Positions 6,764 through 11,761 of a stretch of DNA of 11,761 nucleotides are shown one piece after another (positions within the stretch are counted from its first letter, which is position 1; each line of letters opens with the position of its first letter). This stretch comes from Actinomycetota bacterium. Lineage in GTDB: Bacteria; Actinomycetota; Actinomycetes; Nanopelagicales; Nanopelagicaceae. Made by a program: the position numbers and the translations under genes. Under the pieces are notes generated by a model. It saw nothing but the letters and a program-made list of their open reading frames with translations. It did no database searches and had not been told where the DNA came from. The DNA lies in contig RGYL01000015.1 of the NCBI GenBank assembly GCA_010032085.1, positions 1-11,761 of the forward strand, written 5' to 3'.

Positions 6764-7228
6764 ATGCGAATTTATTTTGCCGGCCCACTTTTTACTCCAT
6801 ACGAGCGAAATTACATTGATCAATGTGCAGCGAAATTACGCGCTGAGGGTTTTGAAGTATTTGTTCCGCATGAGATTGAGCTACCAAATCCAGTCACAGC
6901 AAAATTTATTTTTGAGGTAGATTCAAAAGAAGTTATGCGCGCAAATGCTGTTTTAGCGCTACTTGATGGGCCGATGGTTGATGATGGGACCGCCTCAGAA
7001 ATTGGAATTTTTTGGGCCGCCATGCGAAGCGATAAGAGTAAAAAGGGCATTATTGGATTAGTCACAGATACGAGAGTTATTAGAGACCGTAACATGATTG
7101 ATGGTAAAGGAATAAATTTATTTGTCCGTGGTTGCGTTGAAGATGCCGGGCAAGTGATTGATAACTTCGATAAAGCCTTGCCAATTCTGCAAAAGTGGCG
7201 AGCGGAATTATCAACCCCTAATACATAA
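6764..7228 (+). CDS. Nucleoside 2-deoxyribosyltransferase family protein
   Basis: A 154-residue cytoplasmic protein, the usual size for this family, which swaps the base on 2'-deoxyribonucleosides through a covalent deoxyribosyl-glutamate. The N-terminal strand and loop MRIYFAGPLFTPYER (1-15) matches the family opening. DGPMVDDGTASEIG (68-81) contains Asp68, Asp73/Asp74 and Glu79, the last being the expected catalytic nucleophile. The C-terminal NLFVRGCVEDAGQVI (118-132) fits the substrate-closing segment. The same fold includes DNPH1/Rcl-type 2'-deoxynucleoside 5'-phosphate hydrolases, so hydrolysis of deoxynucleotides is a real alternative. It stands alone on the plus strand, divergent from the MFS gene, and its last 11 bases overlap the Qng1 homologue tail to tail. 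In this locus it would let deoxynucleosides be remade from salvaged bases. Confidence 0.88.
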   Translation: MRIYFAGPLFTPYERNYIDQCAAKLRAEGFEVFVPHEIELPNPVTAKFIFEVDSKEVMRANAVLALLDGPMVDDGTASEIGIFWAAMRSDKSKKGIIGLVTDTRVIRDRNMIDGKGINLFVRGCVEDAGQVIDNFDKALPILQKWRAELSTPNT

Positions 7229-8207
7229 TCGTCTTAGTTAAATGATGGGGCCAATGCGTTGCGTGGTAGCTCTTCCAGAACCTGAAATCGACCTGGGGCA
7301 TTAGCAGTGGTTCAAAATTAGGACGGCGCTTATTTATCTCCTCAGTCAAGAGCGCTATTGCGTGGATCGAGCTAGCACGTAACTCAATTTCTGCTTCGCT
7401 ATCTCGTTTAATCTCTTCAAGAGCATTTATTTTCGCCTCTAATTCTGGTGTGTATTCAAAGATTCCCATTACTCGAAGCGCTACCGGAACAATGTAATCA
7501 GCAAATGCTGTTAGGTCCGAGGCATCTTCAAGTTTCCAAAGGCCCTTAGGGGAGAGCGCGAGATGCATTCCCCAGATTCCTAATTGGGCGAGTTTGTAGA
7601 TTTGAATAGTTGATCCGCGATATTGGCTCGTGTCTTGAAAGCGTGGAAACTCAATAACTAAGCGCTCAAGTAGCCCCTCGCCACCTGCGTAGAGCTTTGG
7701 TGGACAGGATCGAACAAAGTTGTGATAACTCCCTTCGTATTTCTCAACTAATACTCGCCCTACCTCATTAAATATCTTCACTCGCTCATCAATCATCGGC
7801 ATTTCAATCGTTCCGCTAAATACCCGAGCAAATTCATCACGCGTTAGCCCCGCAAGATATTCACCAGAGAAAAGTGGCGTGCCCGAATTAACAGCTCGAT
7901 GCATACAGGCAAGCATCGCTTCACTATCGCACCAACGCTTTCCTAGATAATCAGTCTCAAACTTCACTCCCGTTTTAAAATCTGTAAAAGCAAAGTTCAT
8001 CGTATTGACGACCATAGTGAAATCCATCAAGACATCGGGATCTTTTCCAAAATCAAAGAGCATCGATCCATCTGGTTTGGCAAACTCTTCGTAAGCCATC
8101 CAATTAGCAACTTGCACTAACTTCTCTTTATTTATGCGAACTAAGGAAGCGCCTTCAATGACTGGACGCAGACTAGAAAGTACGGGGGAGTTCCAACGAA
8201 TAGTCAT
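7218..8207 (-). CDS. qng1: Queuosine-5'-phosphate N-glycosylase homologue (Qng1/DUF2419)
   Basis: A 329-residue protein of the Q-salvage family (DUF2419; human C9orf64/QNG1), whose characterised members release queuine from queuosine 5'-monophosphate. As recalled, human QNG1 aligns over most of the length: NTMNFAFTDF (68-77), RAVNSGTPLFSGEYLAGLT (104-122), MPMIDERVKIFNEVG (137-151), GRVLVEKYEGSYHNFV (150-165), FPRFQDTSQYRG (187-198), YKLAQL (204-209), LTAFADYIVP (232-241) and the terminal HHLTKTIMY. The Asp in FADY (237) is kept. The human FADYRLPQ appears as FADYIVPV, and the Trp after NFSF is Thr76, so the base pocket may differ. The start is 13 bases after the permease stop with no obvious ribosome site, so it is most likely read from the transporter transcript. 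The 3' end overlaps the deoxyribosyltransferase gene. The family call is strong; the exact substrate is uncertain. Confidence 0.87.
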   Translation of the reverse strand: MTIRWNSPVLSSLRPVIEGASLVRINKEKLVQVANWMAYEEFAKPDGSMLFDFGKDPDVLMDFTMVVNTMNFAFTDFKTGVKFETDYLGKRWCDSEAMLACMHRAVNSGTPLFSGEYLAGLTRDEFARVFSGTIEMPMIDERVKIFNEVGRVLVEKYEGSYHNFVRSCPPKLYAGGEGLLERLVIEFPRFQDTSQYRGSTIQIYKLAQLGIWGMHLALSPKGLWKLEDASDLTAFADYIVPVALRVMGIFEYTPELEAKINALEEIKRDSEAEIELRASSIHAIALLTEEINKRRPNFEPLLMPQVDFRFWKSYHATHWPHHLTKTIMY

Positions 8208-8220
8208 TTAAAAAGAGGCT

Positions 8221-9441
8221 TTATTCAGACCCTCGTCGATACGGCATACCCGCCATTGCTGGTGGTGTAAGTCGTTGCGCCAAGAAGGTAAGAACGATAA
8301 GAGTTGCAAGGTTAGGAAATGCGGTGATGAACTCTTGTGGGATATTAGTGACGCGAAGATTCATCCAGAGCGCAAAGAGTGCGATACCGCCAGATACGCC
8401 GGCAGGTTTCCATTTCCGTGCGAGTGCAAAGTAAAGAGAGAGCAAACCAGCAAGAATTCCGGCAGCCATAATCATCGCCATCACAGATTCGCTCTGGCGA
8501 ACACGGAGCGCATCGGTAAAGCCAAAGAGAATAGATCCGGCAAAAACTCCACTCGGTCGCCAATTACCGAAGATGACCGTGGCAAGGCCGATGAAGCCAC
8601 GTCCGGCGGTCTGGCCTTCGCGGTAAACCGAAGAGGCAACGAGCGCTAAATATGCACCGCCAAGTGAGGCCATCATTCCCGAAACAGAGATAGCAATGTA
8701 GCGAGTCATGTAGACATTAATGCCAAGAGACTCAGCTGCCATCGGATTTTCCCCTGAAAAACGCATTCTCAATCCGAATTTGCTTCGCCATAAAATCCAC
8801 GAGGTAAGCGGAACAAATAGCAAGAGGCCAACAGTCACGACCGATAAATCGGTAGTTATGCCATAAATTAATCCAGAGATATTTGAAATTAGGAAAATAT
8901 TCTTCTCATCAATACTTTGGAAAAATGGCGCAACTACCGGAACTGTGAAGGTTGGTAGCGTCTCAACTGGTGGTGAGACAGTGCGATCGCCACCAACGGG
9001 TGGGAAGAAAATTCCGGAGAGATATCGAGCAGCTCCAGCAGCGATTAGGTTTATCGCAAGACCAGAAACTGCTTGATCAATTCCAATCTTTACGGTCAAG
9101 ATTGCATGGAAGAGACCGGAAAGTAGGCCAAATATTGCCGCTGCAAGAAGTCCAATCCATGGTCCGTGTAGATATCCGAACCAAGCAGCGGTCCAAGTGC
9201 CGACAATCATCATTCCCTCTAAACCGATATTGATGACACCAGCGCGCTCTGCCCATAATCCACCAAGGCCAGCCATTAGAAGCGGAATCGCAAAGCGCAG
9301 CGTTGCTCCTGAAGTTCCGGGAGAGGAAATATCAACCGCTCCAGTTATATTCTCTACTAGAGCAATGATAAAAAAGACAATCGCAATGAGAATTGTGATG
9401 CGGGCCGGAGATTTAAAGAAAGATTTTGTTTTCTCCTTCAT
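8221..9441 (-). CDS. Nucleoside ABC transporter permease 2 (NupQ/BmpC type)
   Basis: Inner-membrane permease of the BPD_transp_2 (PF02653) family, the partner of the upstream permease in a BMP-type nucleoside importer (compare Bacillus subtilis NupNOPQ and streptococcal Rns systems). At 406 residues it is longer than NupQ (about 320), with an extra C-terminal membrane region (about 345-392) and a tail ending in MPYRRGSE that I associate with actinobacterial members. Hallmarks are the AERAGVINIGLEGMM segment (64-78), SGENPMAAESLGIN in a cytoplasmic loop, and GRGFIGLATVIFGNWRP. An Ala/Gly-rich series of roughly 9-10 membrane segments spans most of the protein. Its ATG shares one base with the previous stop (TAATG at 9439-9443), and AAAGGAG at 9450-9456 lies 8 bases upstream, so this start is secure. 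The Qng1 homologue follows 13 bases after its stop. Confidence 0.92.
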   Translation of the reverse strand: MKEKTKSFFKSPARITILIAIVFFIIALVENITGAVDISSPGTSGATLRFAIPLLMAGLGGLWAERAGVINIGLEGMMIVGTWTAAWFGYLHGPWIGLLAAAIFGLLSGLFHAILTVKIGIDQAVSGLAINLIAAGAARYLSGIFFPPVGGDRTVSPPVETLPTFTVPVVAPFFQSIDEKNIFLISNISGLIYGITTDLSVVTVGLLLFVPLTSWILWRSKFGLRMRFSGENPMAAESLGINVYMTRYIAISVSGMMASLGGAYLALVASSVYREGQTAGRGFIGLATVIFGNWRPSGVFAGSILFGFTDALRVRQSESVMAMIMAAGILAGLLSLYFALARKWKPAGVSGGIALFALWMNLRVTNIPQEFITAFPNLATLIVLTFLAQRLTPPAMAGMPYRRGSE

Positions 9442-10532
9442 TACTTGCTCTCCTTTACTGCTGGAGTCTCAGCGCTAACGCTTCCGACCGCGCGTTGTTG
9501 CTGGCGTAAATTGATTCGTGCAACGACCTCATATGCCACGACGATGGAGAGCACGATGGTTCCTTGCATAACAATCACAATCTCAGGTGGAACTCCCTCG
9601 AATTCGAGCACCGGAGCGGAACGCTCGAGGAATGACCAGAGGAAAGCGGCAAAGAAGATGCCAACCGGATGATTTCTTCCCAAAAGCGCAAGCGCAAGAC
9701 CTGTGAATGCATAACCAGAAGGAAAAGCCATGCTGTAGTTATGGGTATCTGATAGCAAAGTTCCCATGCCAACAAGCCCAGCAATTGCACCGGAGAGAAC
9801 AGTTGTCACAAAGATCATCCGTGGCGCATTTACGCCACTTGCTCGTGCCGCTCTAAATGAAAGTCCAGTCGCCTTTAGATTAAAACCAAATACTGTCTTA
9901 TTAAGCATTACCCAATAGGCGATTCCTACTGCAATGGCGACAAAAAGAAATGTATAGATCTCGCCATCGAATGCCTTAATCGTGGGCATCTGGCCACTCT
10001 TTGGAATTGGGAAAGTTTGCGCGTTTTGTGATCCTTCAGGAAGCGTTCCCAGCATCGAGGGCGTAATTAAGTAAGAAAGAATTGCCGCCGCGATGAAGTT
10101 AAGCATGATGTTACTTATAACTTCCGAAACTCCTCGGCGCACCTTCAAATAACCGGCGATGGCTGCCCATAATCCGCCTGCAATCATCGCAGTAATTACT
10201 ATTACCAAGACATGAAGTACGGGTGGTAGTGAAACCGCCGCCCCAACTACTGCGCCGAAGAAAGCGCCCATTCGATATTGACCATCAATACCGATATTAA
10301 AGAGCAACATTTTAAATCCGATTGCTGCTGCTACGCCAGCAATGTAGTAGGCAACAGTCTGATTTAATTCTGAGACGAGATTTCGGGGATCAAATCCATA
10401 AGAGATCATTAGACCAAACATGGCAAAAGGATCTACGCCACGTATTTTCAAAATTATGTAGACAAAGAGGAGCGAATTTAGGATTGCGGCGAGCGGAGCA
10501 ACTATGGCCCAGAAAACTTTGCTTTTTGTCAT
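9441..10532 (-). CDS. Nucleoside ABC transporter permease 1 (NupP/BmpB type)
   Basis: A 363-residue inner-membrane permease, close to the length of Bacillus subtilis NupP. One long hydrophobic segment (about 8-30) precedes the conserved core. The FNIGIDGQYRMGA motif (78-90), RRGVSEVISNIMLNFIA (132-148) and ATGLSFRAARASGVN (221-235) are hallmark positions of the BMP-type nucleoside permeases. The C-terminal tail is hydrophilic and alanine-rich (NLRQQQRAVGS to AVKESK). It would pair with permease 2 to form the channel used by the ATPase encoded just upstream. The ATG overlaps the ATPase stop as ATGA (10529-10532), and AGGAG at 10543-10547 stands 10 bases upstream. No substrate-binding lipoprotein gene is visible; it would be expected beyond 11761 or elsewhere. 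Confidence 0.92.
   Translation of the reverse strand: MTKSKVFWAIVAPLAAILNSLLFVYIILKIRGVDPFAMFGLMISYGFDPRNLVSELNQTVAYYIAGVAAAIGFKMLLFNIGIDGQYRMGAFFGAVVGAAVSLPPVLHVLVIVITAMIAGGLWAAIAGYLKVRRGVSEVISNIMLNFIAAAILSYLITPSMLGTLPEGSQNAQTFPIPKSGQMPTIKAFDGEIYTFLFVAIAVGIAYWVMLNKTVFGFNLKATGLSFRAARASGVNAPRMIFVTTVLSGAIAGLVGMGTLLSDTHNYSMAFPSGYAFTGLALALLGRNHPVGIFFAAFLWSFLERSAPVLEFEGVPPEIVIVMQGTIVLSIVVAYEVVARINLRQQQRAVGSVSAETPAVKESK
9450..9456 (-). promoter_or_regulatory. Shine-Dalgarno AAAGGAG for permease 2
   Basis: Lies within the last codons of permease 1, 8 bases before the permease 2 ATG, supporting coupled but independently initiated translation at the TAATG junction. Confidence 0.65.
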
Positions 10533-11761
10533 GCGCTCTTCGCTCCTGTCATAGCTAGCCCAAGTTCTTCTGGAGTTGTCTTATTCGGATCCAAGGTAGA
10601 GACGATGCTTCCGCTATAAATAACTGCAATGCGATCAGATAATGAGAAGAGTTCATCTAAATCAGCTGAGATTAAGAGCACCCCAGCCCCTTCAGACCTT
10701 GCCTTAATTAGATGATCCCAAATAATTGCTTGCGCGCCTACATCTACTCCACGGGTGGGCTGCGCGGCCACTATGACTCTTGGGTTTCCGCTCAACTCGC
10801 GCCCCACAATGAATTTCTGTTGATTACCACCGGAAAGTGCGCTCGCTAGAACATTTATTCCAGGAGTACGCACATCGAATTCACTGACGACTCGCTTGGA
10901 GTCCTTGATTGCCTCGCCTCGATTCACCCACATGTTATTTGCCATAGGAGATGCGAATTGGTGTCCCAATACTCGATTCTCCCAGAGTGGTGCGCTCATC
11001 AATAAGCCATCGCGTTGTCGATCTTGGGGAATGTAAGCAACGCCGGCATTTCTAATCTCTTTAGTCAAAGACTTTGAGGCATCAAGGCCAAGAATTTCGA
11101 CTTTGCCATTTGCGGGCTTAACAAGGCCCATTATCAACTCAATTAACTCGCTCTGACCGTTTCCTTCAACTCCGGCAAGACCGAGAATCTCTCCTGCATT
11201 CAATTCTAGATTTACATTGTTAAGTACTTCGCGGCCATCGGGTCTCACATATGAAGCGCCGGAGATGGAGAGCAATCTCTCAGAAGAAGTTTTCTTCGCG
11301 CCCGCTCTCGGTTTTGGTAACTCGCCGCCCACCATCAATTCAGCAAGCTCAACTTTGTTGGTGCTCTTAGGCGTGCGCGAAGCCACCGTTGTTCCTTGGC
11401 GCATGATTGTTATCTCATCTGCAATCGAGAGAACTTCATCTAGTTTATGAGAAATGAATAGGACTGTTAGACCGCGCTTTACCAACTCACGGAGATTTGA
11501 GAAGAGCTCTTCGACTTCTTGAGGAACTAGAACCGCGGTTGGTTCATCAAGAATTAATATCTTTGCACCGCGGAAGAGTACCTTTGCAATTTCTACTCGC
11601 TGACGCTCTCCGACTCCAAGATTTGCAAGAGATTCATCGGGATCAATTTCAAGACCATAGTGTTCAGCTATCTCAACTAATTTCTTACGAGCTTGCTCAA
11701 AATTAATTATGAATCCCATACGTGTGGGTTCGCTACCAAGAATTACATTTTCCAAAACTGT
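10529..11761 (-). CDS. Nucleoside ABC transporter ATPase (NupO/RbsA-like), N-terminus cut off
   Basis: Two-domain ABC ATPase that powers the permeases encoded next to it. About 410 residues are visible of a usual ~510, and the frame is open to the window edge. The codons before the TTG at 11753-11755 encode Thr-Val, completing TVLENVILG as expected inside domain 1, so the real start and the first Walker A lie beyond 11761. Domain 1 shows the signature LGVGERQR and Walker B ILILDEPTAVL. Domain 2 has GVEGNGQSE at the Walker A position (Gln for Lys), a normal signature LSGGNQQK, and VIVAAQPTRGVD at Walker B (no Asp-Glu). One composite ATP site is therefore degenerate and the other probably active, as is common in the nucleoside/sugar branch of this family. 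It is probably the second gene of the operon, after a BMP-type lipoprotein outside the window. Confidence 0.93.
   Translation of the reverse strand, partial: TVLENVILGSEPTRMGFIINFEQARKKLVEIAEHYGLEIDPDESLANLGVGERQRVEIAKVLFRGAKILILDEPTAVLVPQEVEELFSNLRELVKRGLTVLFISHKLDEVLSIADEITIMRQGTTVASRTPKSTNKVELAELMVGGELPKPRAGAKKTSSERLLSISGASYVRPDGREVLNNVNLELNAGEILGLAGVEGNGQSELIELIMGLVKPANGKVEILGLDASKSLTKEIRNAGVAYIPQDRQRDGLLMSAPLWENRVLGHQFASPMANNMWVNRGEAIKDSKRVVSEFDVRTPGINVLASALSGGNQQKFIVGRELSGNPRVIVAAQPTRGVDVGAQAIIWDHLIKARSEGAGVLLISADLDELFSLSDRIAVIYSGSIVSTLDPNKTTPEELGLAMTGAKSA

Noticed and set aside
6708..6920. 70-codon open frame overlapping the deoxyribosyltransferase start
   Set aside because: It lies out of frame with the conserved gene, has no ribosome site and runs through the divergent promoter region.
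7215..7249. CCCC...GGGG complement flanking the end of the deoxyribosyltransferase as a terminator
   Set aside because: The 4-base arms are separated by about 27 bases with no T-run, too weak for a terminator.
8275..8649. 124-codon open frame on the plus strand inside permease 2
   Set aside because: It is antisense to a conserved membrane protein gene; the highly charged low-quality sequence is what reading a permease backwards usually gives.

Overview
The window is a compact nucleoside uptake and salvage locus with 12 genes and almost no intergenic DNA. The largest gap is the 82 bases between two divergent genes. Base composition looks like mid-40s percent GC by eye. Genes overlap at ATGA, TAATG or TGATG junctions, and both convergent gene pairs overlap at their 3' ends. 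The adenosine deaminase and BMP-type nucleoside permeases resemble actinobacterial homologues. This suggests a streamlined, low-GC actinobacterium, for example the freshwater acI/Nanopelagicales group. That placement is inference from gene style, since no marker gene is present.

Layout, four transcription units. (1) Plus strand, bases 1-3069: adenosine deaminase (5' end outside the window), a cytochrome P450 and an inosine-uridine-type nucleoside hydrolase, separated by 16-18 bases. (2) Minus strand, 6681 down to 3059: an MFS transporter, a second nucleoside hydrolase and two tandem uridine-phosphorylase-family paralogues, with 4-base gaps or overlaps. (3) Plus strand, 6764-7228: a nucleoside 2-deoxyribosyltransferase-family gene, divergent from the MFS gene. 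(4) Minus strand, from beyond 11761 down to 7218: the ATPase (its N-terminus outside the window) and two permeases of a BMP-type nucleoside ABC importer, followed 13 bases later by a DUF2419/Qng1-family queuosine-nucleotide glycosylase homologue.

How it may work together: the ABC importer brings nucleosides in. The deaminase, hydrolases, phosphorylases and deoxyribosyltransferase interconvert them or release bases and ribose (or ribose 1-phosphate), and the MFS protein may move a product or another substrate across the membrane. Two members do not fit ordinary purine/pyrimidine salvage. One is the P450, which has an EryF-like Ala in place of the I-helix Thr. The other is the Qng1 homologue, which lacks some residues I recall as family-conserved. 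With a His-to-Asn change in one hydrolase and diverged base-pocket residues in one phosphorylase, they suggest the locus may also handle modified nucleosides, for example from tRNA turnover. That is a hypothesis, not shown by the sequence. I saw no tRNA, rRNA, CRISPR array, insertion sequence or phage gene.
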